A DNA stretch of 64,000 bases from Locusta migratoria (taxonomy: Eukaryota > Arthropoda > Insecta > Orthoptera > Acrididae). A program made the position numbers and the translations under genes. The notes under the pieces are model-generated. The model was not told the origin of the DNA. It worked only from the letters and a program-made list of their open reading frames with translations, and did no database searches. The stretch covers positions 348,029,668 to 348,093,667 of the forward strand of contig CM048744.1 of assembly GCA_026315105.1 (NCBI GenBank). Reading direction: 5' to 3'. Shown piece after piece: positions 53,656 through 64,000 of this stretch; the first letter of the stretch is position 1; each line of letters starts with the position of its first letter.

Positions 53656-54435
53656 TGTAACATGTCAGTACGCATTGACCGCTCGAACATAAACATAATT
53701 CAGCACATCAGGTTGCAACTCATTTCTGCTTTTTAAAACGTTTTGAACTATTTGAATACGATTTGGGTATTGTGAACTGTATGAATTATACTGCACTGAC
53801 AGTTTGTTATTATAGACTGCCATTAACCGAAGCAGTGACATTAATGATGGTTTCGTATTTGTATTAGAAAGTTCACAGCAACGTTAAGTGACTAGGAAAC
53901 ATGAAAGTAACAGCATTAAAAACAGCAATTTGTCAGTTTGTATTAGCCATTCGTCTGCTACTCGTCACTGGCCACATGGAGCGCTAGTATCGCTTCAGCT
54001 GAAGTTTTTCCCTACAGTTTTTCGACTGTCTTTGATAGACTGTGCACCAACTTTATTAAGGTATGAAATTTATTACCAACCAATTAATGCTCAGCTTTGG
54101 TCGTTAAAGAAGTACAGTATGCTATAATTGCTAAATGTCAATATGTAAACAAGTCTTGATGCACTGCAAAGCACTAGGATTATTCGGTTCTGCGAAGCGT
54201 ACCGGCAGATGTGATGTGCCGCCTTCCCGAATGCGAGTCCAGTGTGTTGCCACTGCTAAAGCCACGTCACTTGGTGCTAAAATAAGAGTATGTTTCGCGT
54301 GATGACTTCTAAATGACACGCACGCTCCGGAAGTCCTCGTGCGGAGGCAGAACGTTTAACGGTCGGTGAGCCGACGCAAGTTGTAAGAGGTAATCCGTTG
54401 ACACCGGCACAGACAAATACATACAGACGGGAAAC
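53656..54435 (-). repeat. non-coding with a SINE-C head fragment at about 54180-54290
   Basis: On the minus strand 54180-54290 reads gacgtggctttagcagtggc and actggactcgcattcggga, the head of the SINE described at 6269. The rest is unannotated. Confidence 0.5.
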
Positions 54436-54835
54436 ATCGTAAGGGCCGGTCATACGCTCAGGGGTGCAGGGCAGGGGGACTGAAGCAGTTTCGTAAGATG
54501 TCCCATGATGGCGCTGCGGTCAGAAGCAGCCCTTTAAAACTGTCCAGAGCAAGCGGCAGGTAGCGGCTGTCCCCACCACCACCTCCCCTCAAACGCCAGC
54601 AAGCCGGACACAGCCGTGGCCTCGTGGCAGGCGGCACGAGCTCTCCCCTCAGCCTCCCCTCCACGCTACCCTCTGATGTACGAGAGGCACCCTCAGTAGT
54701 GCCTCTAGTGTGGTCTACCCGTACTAAGCCGGGGAACCGCCTGACACCTGCTAGCATCTTACGGAACTACAAGGGGAGTGTAGGACAGTGGTTTAGGGGG
54801 GGCTGCTTCTCTGTATATGTTGCTCTGTGGTGTAG
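54436..54835 (+). repeat. GC-rich repeat, copy 1
   Basis: Starts near gtaagggccggtcatacgc, includes gatgtcccatgatggcgctg and aaacgccagcaagccggaca, and ends near ggctgcttctctgtatatg. With copies 2 and 3 it defines a family of about 380-400 bp whose ends carry short inverted atatacagag-like sequence, suggesting a small DNA transposon. Confidence 0.75.
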
Positions 54836-54884
54836 GACAGAGGTTTAAAAGGGGGGAGGGATTTTTCTCTGTATGTGTTACCAT

Positions 54885-55130
54885 AGAGTAACATATACAG
54901 AGGAGCAGCCCCCTCTAAAACACCGTCCTACGCTCCCCTCGTAGTTCCATAAGATGCTAGCAGGTGTCAGGCCGTTCCTTGGCTTAGGGTGCCTCTCGCA
55001 CGTCAGAGGGTGGCGTAGAGGGGAGGCTGAGGGGAGAGCTCGTGCCGCCTGCCACGAGGTCACGGCTGTGTCCAGCTTGCTGGCGTTTGAGGGGAGGTCG
55101 TGGTGGGGGCAGCCGCTACCTGTGTTGTCT
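54885..55130 (-). repeat. GC-rich repeat, copy 2, inverted and truncated
   Basis: Inverse of the right two thirds of copy 1, separated from it by about 50 bases (54836-54884), giving a long potential hairpin. It ends inside the family sequence near gcagccgctacctg. Confidence 0.8.
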
Positions 55131-55769
55131 GTGGTGTTACTCCGTGACACCAGTAAACAGCGTGCGACCGGTGCCGGCCGCCACTGTACAGCGGCCGCTC
55201 GCTGAAACAGGAGGCGGGCAGCAAAAACAGCGGCCGGCGGTCGGCGACTGCCGGTCTGCGCCGCAGGGGTCGGCCGCCTGCAGGAGCCGAACGGATGGCG
55301 CTTTTGTCTGACCCGCGCCACAGAGCAGCCGCGGCCATATTTTGAGATTTGCCTCCGCGGGTGGCCGACAGCCACAAAGCGAGCCGGCGAGCGGAGGCGA
55401 GCGCGGTTTTTGCCCGCTGGCGGCTGGTTTCCGCTCCGGCAGCGGAAAGCCAGCAAACGAGCAGTTTCCGCACTGAGTAGCCGCCTAGCCAGCGCAGCCG
55501 CCCGAACAACGTGCAGCGTCACGTGCTTATCTCTCTCACTGTGTCTGTCTGTGTGCGTCTTTTAGAGACGGTGGCATCGCTGGAACAAACTCGTTTTCGG
55601 TTATACCGGTTCTTCTCGTCTCGAGTTTGCCCTTAATGACCGGTTTCTGAAAGAACCAATTTTCAGTACTTTATTACTAATTATAGCTAAAACGGAAATG
55701 CTTGGCAGTTTCTAAATAAGTATGAATTGGATATACATCCTACCACAGACAAAAATATACAGAGGGGAA
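55131..55769. other. CpG-rich region
   Basis: Dense CG dinucleotides to about 55510 (gtgccggccgccac, ggcggtcggcgactgccgg). The minus-strand open frame across it (54878-55522) has low-complexity Arg/Ala/Pro content typical of GC-rich DNA and no motif. Confidence 0.4.
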
Positions 55770-56150
55770 ACCTCCGTAAGGGCCCGGTCACACGCTCAGG
55801 GGTGCGGGGAGGAAAGGTTCCGTAAGATGTCCCATGATGGCGCTGCGGTCAGAAGCAGCCATTTAAACTGGCCAGAGCAGGCGGCAGGTAGCGGCTGACC
55901 CCACCACCACCTCCTCTCAAACGCCAGCACACCGGACACAGCCGTGGCCTCATGGCAAGTGGCACGAACTCTCCCCTCAGCCTTCCCTCCACACTACCCT
56001 CTCAAGTGCCTCTAGAGCGGTCTACCGGTACTAAGCCAGGGAAGCACCTGACATCTGTTGGCATCTTACGGAACTTCGAGGGGAGCATAGGACAGAGGTT
56101 TTTTTTTTTGGGGGGGGGGTCTCCTTCTCTATATATGTGATGCTACAGTG
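55770..56150 (+). repeat. GC-rich repeat, copy 3
   Basis: Same family and orientation as copy 1, starting near aggggaaacctccgtaag and ending near ctctatatatg, with a homopolymer t/g stretch at 56100-56119. Confidence 0.75.
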
Positions 56151-56475
56151 CTTCCCTTAATCTCTGTGCCTATCACTTCCCCCAAATCTACGCCTGTTCT
56201 GACATACCTCTGTCTTCTTGGGCTTCTATCTGTATTTGCTAAGTGAAAATTCGATGTTGCTCGGGTGTTTACTTTTTCCAATATTCATTTAGTCCATCTA
56301 CTCGTCCCTCTTCTGTGTCTATTAACGATCCCTCCTCCTCCTCTTCCTCTATCCACACATCCACCCTCCTGCCTCTGTCATTACTTTCCTCCCTCTCTTC
56401 CAATCACCTCTCTATCTCTCGGCCCTCTCTCAACATCTCCCTCTGCTGTATAAGAAAAAGTAAACATATCTGTCT
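56151..56475. other. non-coding, pyrimidine-rich
   Basis: Runs of ctcctcctcttcctc and similar; no supported gene. Confidence 0.4.
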
Positions 56476-57094
56476 AATATATATGGACTGAAAGTGAACC
56501 CCACAAAAACCAAATACATGATAGTTGGAAGAGTCCTACACCCAGAAATCCAGCGATTAACTGTGGAGAATAACACCAACAAAAGAGTAAAGGATTTTAA
56601 ATATCTTTGAAGCATAATTTCACAAAATTGATCGTCTGAAATGGAAATAAAGACAGGAATTCGAGCGGGTAGTAGATGCTTGCACTCAATACACAACATT
56701 TTGACTTCCCGGAGCATATAACGAGTCCTCAAACTAAAGTTTTATGAAACATTCTATATGGGTGTCAATGGTGGAGCACTAGAAAACAAGAATTAAACAG
56801 GTTCACAGTTTTCTAAAGGAGATCCTTGAAGAAAATATTTGGACCGGTTAAAGATAACGTAACAGGAGAATGGAGAAGAAGGCATAATACAGACTTAGAA
56901 CAACTCTACAGTGAACCGAATATTGTAGGCTTGATGAGAAGTACAGGATTAGAATGGTCAGGGCATGTGATACGTATGAGTGAGGAGCGATGCCCTAGGC
57001 TGGCCATGGAGATGATACCGACAGACAAAAGACCACTCGGACGACCAAGAAAGAGGTGGATGGACGGAATAAGACCTGCAAAAACTTGAGGCCT

Positions 57095-57096
<2 letters not shown>
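56476..57096 (+). mobile_element. RTE-like LINE 3' end, third family
   Basis: Translations in several frames give GLKVNPTKTKYMIVGR, RVKDFKYL and, in an intact 88-residue stretch at 56826-57089, SGHVIRMSEERCPRLAMEM with GRPRKRWMDGI. This is the C-terminal end of an RTE-type reverse transcriptase. It runs directly into a dinucleotide array. Confidence 0.8.

Positions 57097-57182
<86 letters not shown>
57097..57182. repeat. (AT)n(GT)n microsatellite
   Basis: About 23 AT units followed by about 20 GT units, directly after the LINE 3' end. It possibly grew from the LINE tail. Confidence 0.95.
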
Positions 57183-57184
<2 letters not shown>

Positions 57185-58082
57185 TGAGTCGTAAATGAGG
57201 AAAATATTTCGCGCAAATTGCCACACACTGAGCTACAAACATAAGTTCGTTTTCTGCATGGCCCTATGTCAGTAAATGACAACGCAATTGAATAGTAAAA
57301 ATCGGGAAATATGAAGTGGACTTTTGGGTGTTACTGTGCGCCTACATTGACCAAGGGGACAGATCGGCAAAGGACAAAAGAGCACAAGTTTCTTTCCCTA
57401 TGCCAATCAGCCACGATGAATAACACCGGCCAGCGAACACGGTACGAGATAGATGTGAGCGCTGTCGTTGCAGTGTCACGCAGACTGTCGCTTGACGACG
57501 CATGCCTCGCCTTCTCGTGAGCGGCTAGGCTACCTACAATCACGCACATGTTGTGCCCTGTTACCGATCTGTCTCCTTGGCTAAAGTCGGAGCACAGAAA
57601 CACACTTAATATCTCTAGATTTTTACCATTGTCAGTTATTGACACAGGAAGATGCGGGAAATGAATTTATGTTTGTAGATCCGTGTGGGACAAGTCTCAA
57701 GAAATATTTTTCTTCATTTATCATTCACCCTATATATAATCTCCGTTTCTTATTGTACACGCACATCACAAACCAATCAACACCAACCAATAAGGCGGGC
57801 GAAAAAAGAGCTGGTGGATGTAACAAAGAGGCAGTAACACCCTGAGTAGTTTATACATTAATTTAAAAACACCCAACGTGCAAAAAAAGTAAAAACTGAT
57901 TTTCATCTATATCTGCGAAACGAATTGTACAACCCAAAATATCGTTTACAGAACCATCCAAGATGGTATACAAATAAAAAGCTAAATACGCCTGGTGTGG
58001 CATAATTGTTTAATTGCAGTCAGAAAAATAGAGTAAAACTCTGATAATTTTAACTGCTGTTGCGAAAGAGGGCCATACAACG
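57183..58082. other. unannotated non-coding stretch
   Basis: No recognisable protein, RNA or repeat. Confidence 0.45.
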
Positions 58083-58393
58083 AAACATGTTGTTACGGTC
58101 TTCAGTCCGGAGGTAGGTTTGAAGCAGGTCTTCACCCTACTCTATGTAATAACAACGGCAACCCACATGCATCTGAATCTGTTTACTATATATGCATGTA
58201 CGTCTCCCTCTGCGATTTTTACCCCACACACTTCCTTTCACTGCTAAATTCACGGTTCCTTTCTGTTTGAGAAAGTGTTCTACCAATCGATCCCTTCTTT
58301 TAGGCAAGGTATGCCAAAAATTCCTTTTCTCCCCCATTCTGTTTAGTACCTCATCATTCGTTATGCAATCTACCCAACTAATCTGCAGCATTC

Positions 58394-58586
58394 AAAAAAA
58401 TGTTTGTATATTCTATGGGACTTAATTACGGGGTCATCAGTCCCTAAACTTACAAACTACTTATGAACTACTTACGAACTAGGACGGCACAAATATCCAT
58501 GCCCGAGGGGATTCGAACCCCCGACCGTAGTGGCCGTGCAGGCCGTGACTGGAGCGCCTTAGTCCCCTCGGCCACCGCGGCCGGCT
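58394..58586 (-). mobile_element. SINE-A inside the RTE-like LINE
   Basis: Full length on the minus strand, with exact duplication ctgcagcattc at 58383-58393 and 58587-58597. Confidence 0.94.
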
Positions 58587-59292
58587 CTGCAGCATTCTTC
58601 TGTAGCATCACATTTTGAAAGCCTCTATCTTCTTCCTGTCCGCATTGTTTATCGTACATGTTTCACTGCCATACAAGGCAATACCCCACACAAATGCCTT
58701 CAGAAAGGACTTCCTTAGGTTTAATTAATATTCGATTGCCAGCATATTCCTCTTTTTAGAAATTGCTTTTCTTCCCATTGCCATTCTGCATTTTATATCC
58801 TTTGTACCGCGACCATCATATGTTATTTTTCGACCCAAGTAACAAAACTCATCTACCACCTTCATTGTTTTGTTACCTAATGTAATTCCTTCAGCATCGA
58901 CCGATTTTCTCAGACGGCAAACCATTACCCTAGTTTTGCTCTTGTTAATGTTCATCTTATATATACCTTTCAGCACACTGTCCATTCCGTTCAACTGCTG
59001 TTCCAGGTCTTTTGCTGTCTCTGACATAATTATTATGTCGTCGGCAAAACGCAATGTTTTTAATTCTTCACCTTCTCCAAATTTCTCCTTGCTTTCCTTT
59101 ATAGCTTGTTCAATGTACAGATTAAATAACATTGGAGGAAGGCTACAACCCTACCTTGCTCCCTTCCCAACAAATGATTCTCCTCCATGCCTTCGACTGC
59201 AGACTGGCTTTTTTGCAAGTTGCAAATCACCTTTCTTTTCCTGATTTCCTTGCTGACTTCAGAATTTGAAACTGTGTATTCCAATCAACACT

Positions 59293-59449
59293 CAAATGTT
59301 CAAATGTTCAAATGTTTGTTAAGCTTATGGGACTTAACTACGGGGTCATCAGTTCCTAAACTTACAAACTACTTATGAACTACTTACAAACTAGGACGGC
59401 ACAAATATCCATGCCCGAGGGGGGATTCTAACCCCCGACCGTAGTGGCC
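59293..59449 (-). mobile_element. SINE-A, 5'-truncated, inside the RTE-like LINE
   Basis: The tail contains extra caaatgtt repeats. The element stops after the B box. Duplication atcaacact at 59284-59292 and 59450-59458. Confidence 0.93.
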
Positions 59450-60082
59450 ATCAACACTGTCAAAGGCTTTCTCCACATCTAGAAATGTCAGTTTGCCTTT
59501 CCTTGATTTATGTTCTAAGATAAGACGTGTTCATACATTTTTCCTGAATCCGAACGAACTTACCCGAGGTCAGCATACATCAGCTTTTCCATCCTTCTGT
59601 AAATAATTCGTGCTAAAATTTTGCAACCATGACTTATCAAACTGATGGATCTGTTATTTTCACACATGCCTGCTCCTGATTTCTTTGGAATGAGGATTAT
59701 TACATTTTTTTTTAAATCTGAAGGTATTTCGCCTGTCTCATACATCTTACACTCCAGGGGAAATAGTTTTGTCATGGGTGGCTCTCCCAGAGACTTCAAT
59801 AGTTCTGAGGAAATGTCATCTACTCCAGGGTCCTTGTTCCGACTTAAGTCTTTCAGGGCACTATCAAATTCATCTCTCAGTATAGTATCTCCTATTTCAT
59901 CATCATCTAGTTCCTTTTCCCTTCCTAGAATATAGAAATACAACAAAGAAATTTTATCTTTACAACGGTGTGTAACACATCAGCAAGGGCAGGCGACGCC
60001 GTTCTAATGTTAACATCCGGCTGCTCGCTATACAGGCAGCTTGCTAGTCACCGACAGCCTTCACCACCTGTAGCTAAAGAGG

Positions 60083-61602
60083 CCCCTACACGGTCAATGA
60101 TAATGACAGTAATATTGCGCAATATTATTAACGTTTTCTCCTAGACTGCTCAATAATATTGTGGTGTTGTAAAATAATTATATATTAAATATTTGTATTC
60201 ATTACGTTTGACATAATCAGTTATTTTGATTTAAATGTCTCTTTAAAAGTCTCTGGTCAGTTTCTGATAAGATGCTGCGAAATTCCTGAAAAGGAACAAT
60301 TTTATTTATTTCTTACCACCACAGGCTAGACTTTGTGGTGTCGATGCAGCTCATAGTTTCTTGCTTCATGGTCTGCAATGATGTGTGAACCTGTAAACTT
60401 TTTAATTTCTTGGATAACTAAAGGTCTCTATGTACCGAATGGAAAATTCACTACCCAATCTGGAATTTCCAGGAGTATCTGTGCCTAATATAACAGTCAA
60501 TTTTATAATTAGCTTCAAATAAAGTCCCGTGTGTAAAATGTGCAGGTTCGTAATTCCAGGAGAGGTAGCTCCCGTAGACTCTCTTTCTAGTACGCCATAA
60601 TTACATGTTGAAGAAATTAAATAATTGTAGACGAAAGCAGAACTTACTTTAAGTTGAAATATATATTATATATTGAGCGATCGTAATACATCGATTCACT
60701 GTCCATAACATTCCAATAATAATAGCATACTTCTATAGAATACTCTAAACTCTATCAGCAAAGAAGAACCACTTTTTCTTTTACCGGTTATATATATTCC
60801 TTCCAGCACATTTAATAACATAAATTTGTTTGGGTATATTTTTCAAGGAAGGATTTATATGTGACACAATCTCCTAGCAATTACATGGAGATTCTATATG
60901 TTCTGAAAAATACTTTGCGGTAAATTTTGATATATATTAAATACAGCAAACTTTATAATTAGCCTTGAAATTAATTTATAACATAACAAAATCTTTTATC
61001 GACAATTACATCGTTAACAAATATGTGAAACATAATACTAACAGGTATCTTGCAGTGTGAAATATTGGATGTTGGACGATGAAGACGCTACTGGTGTTAT
61101 TATTGCCTTACTTCGTTGCAAGCCGAAAAAAAAAGGATGGATGAAAAAGTGGTATAAGGATCGTCAAAAAGTCACTCACGAAACAGGAAACATAACAACA
61201 TAGCGCGATAATCTGTCAGACATTGCCAATACTGCCCACAGACGGGACAGTATTTACAGGCAGCGCAATATATTTCAGGTTAATAGTTAAGCTTATGGGA
61301 CTTAACTAAGGGGTCATCAGTCCCTAAACTTACAAACTACTTATCAACTAGCTAAGACTAAGGACGGCACAAATATCCATGCCTGAGGGGGGATTCGAAC
61401 CTCCGACCGTAGTGGCCGTGCAGACCGTGACTGGAGCGCCTCAGTCCCCTCCGCCACCGCGGCCGGCATATATTTCAGAAGTTTTTGATTTTCTCAATAT
61501 CATTGCGCTTCTTCCCAATCGCACCCCTAGACCGTCAAAACTACTGCGCAGCCGGGAAATATTGTCAATATTACTGACCGAGTAGGCTCCGCTCAACACT
61601 AA
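60083..61602. mobile_element. candidate DNA transposon with imperfect inverted ends
   Basis: Left ggcccctacacggtcaatg and the inverse of the right end (ggagcctactcggtcagtaa) are similar. Both are followed inward by aatatt-rich sequence (gcgcaatatt, caatatttccc). The AT-rich interior has no transposase. The similarity is modest and no target duplication was confirmed. Confidence 0.35.
61279..61467 (-). mobile_element. SINE-A, tail-shortened
   Basis: Begins with gttaatagttaagcttatgg, lacking the usual catttgaac tail, and is complete to the head. Exact duplication atatatttcag at 61268-61278 and 61468-61478. Confidence 0.93.
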
Positions 61603-62517
61603 TTGTTCTGGCGTACAGAGCCGTTTATCTTGTTAGACCTTCTAACGTTGCCAATGTCGAGCGTACTCCATAGTGTAGGCACATTAAAAAGCACCTCTGC
61701 ACCCGGGGCGGGATACGAATTTGTGTCCTTCGCATGACGGGTTGAGTCCCTACCCTTCCTAGGAAGTGTCTGCGCTATTTAAAGGCAACATTTTAGCCAC
61801 AGAAGTACTCGGTTTGGCTGTCGTTCTCGCAGGAGAAACTGCTCCATCACACTCGGCGAGGACAGATCTTTAGATCAGGATCTCGGCCTGCAGCGGCGAC
61901 AGCGAGCAGTTCCTGCGGCTGCTAGCACCTGGCACCTGGAGCTCTTGCGTAAGCCCAGTAGTCCGCCCACAGCCGCCACCTCCCCACTTCCCGGCCTTGC
62001 ACTTTCTGAAAACCTGTCTCCCGTTGCTGTGCGGACACCGTCCATTCAAATGGGCCGTTCCCTTAGCTTCTCGCAAACTTTCGCCTCGACTATAAGCGCT
62101 GGCGACATAAGCAGTAGACTATCTGCAGCACCTAGGAAATTACCATTACCTGTCAGGTACCGCCAGGTTTAATTAGGATGACAGGCAGAGCTGAAAATCT
62201 CAAGTACTGCAGGACTATTAATATCGATGTCTCTTTCAATGAAAAATTATATTTTATCCACCCGTTTCACAGTTAAGCTATTAAAATCAACTGGTATTGC
62301 CTGTGGTCCAAATTCAACCAGTTGTGTTTGCAAAGTCATGAAAATTAATTTTAATAACATTGTGACACAAGAACAGAGGCACCAACGCCACTTTTCATGC
62401 ATATGCGTGTACAGCACGTAATATAAAGTGATGTTTTAGATTTCTTTTCGTAACATTTGTATTTTTTAAATTAATTATGCAGTTCTATATTTATTTGATA
62501 TGTATGCAAAGTCGTTT
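61603..62517. other. unannotated non-coding stretch
   Basis: A possible tRNA-like remnant near 61700-61775 (cacccggggcgggatacgaa) is too degraded to classify. The GC-rich patch at 61870-62060 has no ORF support. Confidence 0.35.
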
Positions 62518-62529
62518 AAATCTTTATGT

Positions 62530-62740
62530 TGTTTGTTCAAATGTTTGTTTAGCTTAAGGGACTTAACAGTGGGGTCATCAGTTCCTAAACTTACAAACTA
62601 CTTATGAACTACCTTACGCTAATGACGACACAAACATTCTTGCCCGAGGGGGGGGGGGGAGTGGATTCGAACTCTCGACCGCAGCGGCCGTGTAGACTGT
62701 AGCTGGCGCGCCGCAGACCGCTCGGCCACTGCGGCCGGCT
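62530..62740 (-). mobile_element. SINE-A with poly(G) expansion
   Basis: Full length on the minus strand. A G run at about 62647-62658 lengthens the T-arm region. Exact duplication aaatctttatgt at 62518-62529 and 62741-62752. Confidence 0.93.
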
Positions 62741-62752
62741 AAATCTTTATGT

Positions 62753-63365
62753 ACCAAAACAAAATGTTATAACAGAGTAGACTCGCTGGTTTAGCAAGGG
62801 CTTTGGTGTTGCAAAAAGTCGTCTTTGAGTAAGGGGGTATTATCGCTGGTAACACGAAGGCGCGCAGCGAGTAAATGAGTCGTTGCTGGAAACTGGAAGA
62901 GAACGGACGCAACAGTCAAACAGTGAAACAGTGCACGTTATGGTGTCTGCTAAAAGTACTTGAAGTTTCATGTTGGACTGGCCCGAGGAGAAAAACGGAG
63001 AACAGACAATACAGTTTATTAATATGTGTACAGCCCAAGCAATTAGCAAAAGTGCATCAAGAGGAATGCTGTGGGCCCAAAAATATAATTACTTCCGTAG
63101 CCAAGAAGAGCCTGTATTGGCCAATTGTTGAGTGCCAACGCTCTTCAGCAGCAACACCACGCCACACGTCAAACCTGTAAGAGCTGTCCAGTTTGTTCAG
63201 CATGCAACGCTAAACAGCATAGTAGTAATTATTGTTCAATAGTACAAGTTATTTACTGTGAACTAGTGTTGAAAGTTCATTATCCACAGTCATTTATCCA
63301 GACAGTTTCCTTCCTCCTCCATTCTTTTGCCGAGAACATTCACAAAAGTCATTAATGATAGATGT
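62753..63365 (+). other. non-coding; possible integrase zinc-finger remnant near 63050-63230
   Basis: A frame at 62875-63180 contains KVHQEECCGPKNI and KKSLYWPIV, and a second frame CKSCPVCSACNAKQ. Together they resemble the H-H-C-C zinc finger at the N-terminus of retroviral-type integrases (HxxxxGxxK, YWP, CxxC). No other retrotransposon domain or LTR is nearby, so this is tentative. Confidence 0.3.
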
Positions 63366-63387
63366 GAAGCATTGAATTAAAATTTGT

Positions 63388-63459
63388 GGTGCGGCCGGGA
63401 ATCGAACCCGGACCTCCATGCTTACTAGGCAGACGTCTTAACCGTTAGACTACCACACC
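63388..63459 (-). tRNA. tRNA-Thr(AGT)-like, left arm
   Basis: 72 nt with the same fold as 11173-11244: acceptor, D and T arms fully paired, AGT loop, one anticodon-stem mismatch. The repeat context makes function uncertain. Confidence 0.6.
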
Positions 63460-63643
63460 ACTAACGATTAATGCGCCTTGGAATAGTCTATGTACGATTT
63501 CCCTCCACAACACAAACTTTAATTCAGCTTCTTTGTTCCAAAGATAATTGCCACTACTGCCAAGGAACAAAGAAGCTGAATTAAAGTTTGTGTTGTGGAG
63601 GGAAATCGTACATAGACTATTCCAAGGCGCATTAATCGTTAGT

Positions 63644-63715
63644 GGTGTGGTAGTCTAACGGTTAAGACGTCTGCCTAGTAAGCATGGAGGTCCGGGTTCG
63701 ATTCCCGGCCGCACC
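63644..63715 (+). tRNA. tRNA-Thr(AGT)-like, right arm
   Basis: Exact inverse of 63388-63459. Both strands of this locus therefore carry the same tRNA-like sequence 184 bases apart. Confidence 0.6.
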
Positions 63716-63732
63716 ACAAATTTTAATTCAAT

Positions 63733-64000
63733 TCTTTGACATATTTGAGACGTAAATCCGTCTCAGGGATTATTTATTCATATTAATTCACAAAAGTGTT
63801 ATTTGCAAATCCCAATAACAGTCATAGAAAATAGTGCAATGTGCATAAAAAGTAATTGGTTCAAGATAGTGTTACCGAAAGTAGTTGGGTTCAGTATTGC
63901 TAAAGTGTAGGTTTGCAAACCTGAATGAAACTGTTAAGCTAACTTTAACTAGTAAGCAATTATTTCACTTACATGAAAAAGAGACTAATTAAATTGGCAT
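63733..64000. repeat. 3' flank of the tRNA-like unit, then unannotated
   Basis: To about 63775 it is the family's downstream flank (gacatatttgagacg, tccgtctcaggga). The remainder shows nothing. Confidence 0.6.

Larger units (their letters stand above)
58083..59940 (-). mobile_element. RTE-like LINE, longest copy, split by two SINEs
   Basis: The minus strand starts further upstream than the other copies. It reads DDEIGDTILRDEFDSALKDL, NVIILIPKKSGAGMCENNRS, SHGCKILARIIYRRMEK (RT fingers), then KAFDSVDWNTQF-like, MLFNLYIEQA, LRFADDIIIM (catalytic), DSVLKGIYKMNINKSK and EFCYLGRKIT. The C-terminal half ends near 58137. SINEs at 58394-58586 and 59293-59449 interrupt it and several frameshifts are present. 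Confidence 0.9.
63371..63732. repeat. perfect 169-bp inverted repeat of tRNA-Thr-like units
   Basis: Arms 63371-63539 and 63564-63732 are identical by eye when one is inverted, with a 24-base loop. They share private variants (ccaaggcgcatta in place of ccgaggcgcctta seen at 11331-11360 and 11690), so one arm was copied from the other. The left arm continues into the family's upstream flank while the right arm begins abruptly at ggaacaaag. Confidence 0.93.

Noticed and set aside
54878..55522. 214-residue minus-strand open frame
   Set aside because: It spans a GC-rich repeat and a CpG-rich block; the Arg/Ala/Pro-rich composition and absence of any motif indicate chance. The frames at 39667-40138 and 51895-52443 were rejected for the same reason.
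1..64000. Host protein-coding exons
   Set aside because: Every open frame with recognisable content belongs to a transposable element. I found no run of frames with plausible splice sites and non-transposon similarity.
1..64000. CRISPR array, prokaryotic operon or rho-independent terminator
   Set aside because: Repeats are dispersed or inverted, not regularly spaced short direct repeats. Composition and element content are those of an animal genome.

Overview
The window looks like non-coding DNA from a very large insect genome, most probably an orthopteran of the locust/grasshopper type. That assignment is an inference: there are no host exons, rRNA or conserved single-copy genes that I recognise. 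The sequence is instead built almost entirely of transposable elements. Most abundant is a tRNA-derived SINE whose body and tail (tttaagtagtttgtaag, then a tail built on caaacatttgaa) recurs more than twenty times on both strands. It is accompanied by 5'-truncated LINEs, deletion derivatives of DNA transposons, and microsatellites. No operons, CRISPR arrays, prokaryotic promoters or LTR pairs were seen.

Layout. 0-8 kb: a degenerate 320-bp tandem repeat, a dead Tc1 transposase, two copies of the same reverse-transcriptase-less LINE derivative (the second broken by a stack of SINEs with clear target-site duplications), and a PIF/Harbinger fragment. 8-16 kb: a palindromic mariner derivative, a 770-bp palindrome, a cluster of tRNA-Thr(AGT)-like foldback units, and piggyBac ends plus a piggyBac deletion derivative. 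16-28 kb: more SINEs, an RTE-like LINE inserted in a SINE, a Tc1/mariner-superfamily pseudogene, and the centrepiece. That is a full-length LINE (21151-26564) with two uninterrupted ORFs and a poly(A) tail, flanked by a 424-bp direct repeat that appears identical. The insertion point lies in the tRNA-like head of a SINE that itself sits inside an older Jockey/CR1-type LINE. 28-34 kb: a second piggyBac derivative carrying a LINE and a 3.3-kb hAT element. 35-48 kb: hairpin-flanked SINEs, a PIF/Harbinger element containing a hAT insertion, a Jockey/CR1 LINE and a second copy of the hAT family. 48-64 kb: a 2.3-kb element with long inverted repeats, four more LINE remnants, a GC-rich repeat family with an inverted pair, and at the right edge a 169-bp perfect inverted repeat made of two tRNA-Thr-like units.

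Most insertions can be ordered in time because one element interrupts another and carries a matching duplication of the target. Two themes stand out. The first is the young LINE with its extraordinarily long target duplication. The second is the repeated occurrence of inverted (foldback) dimers built around tRNA-like sequence, seen in several unrelated families. Only the two LINE ORFs (21280-22662 and 22758-26090) look potentially functional as proteins; everything else protein-like is broken.
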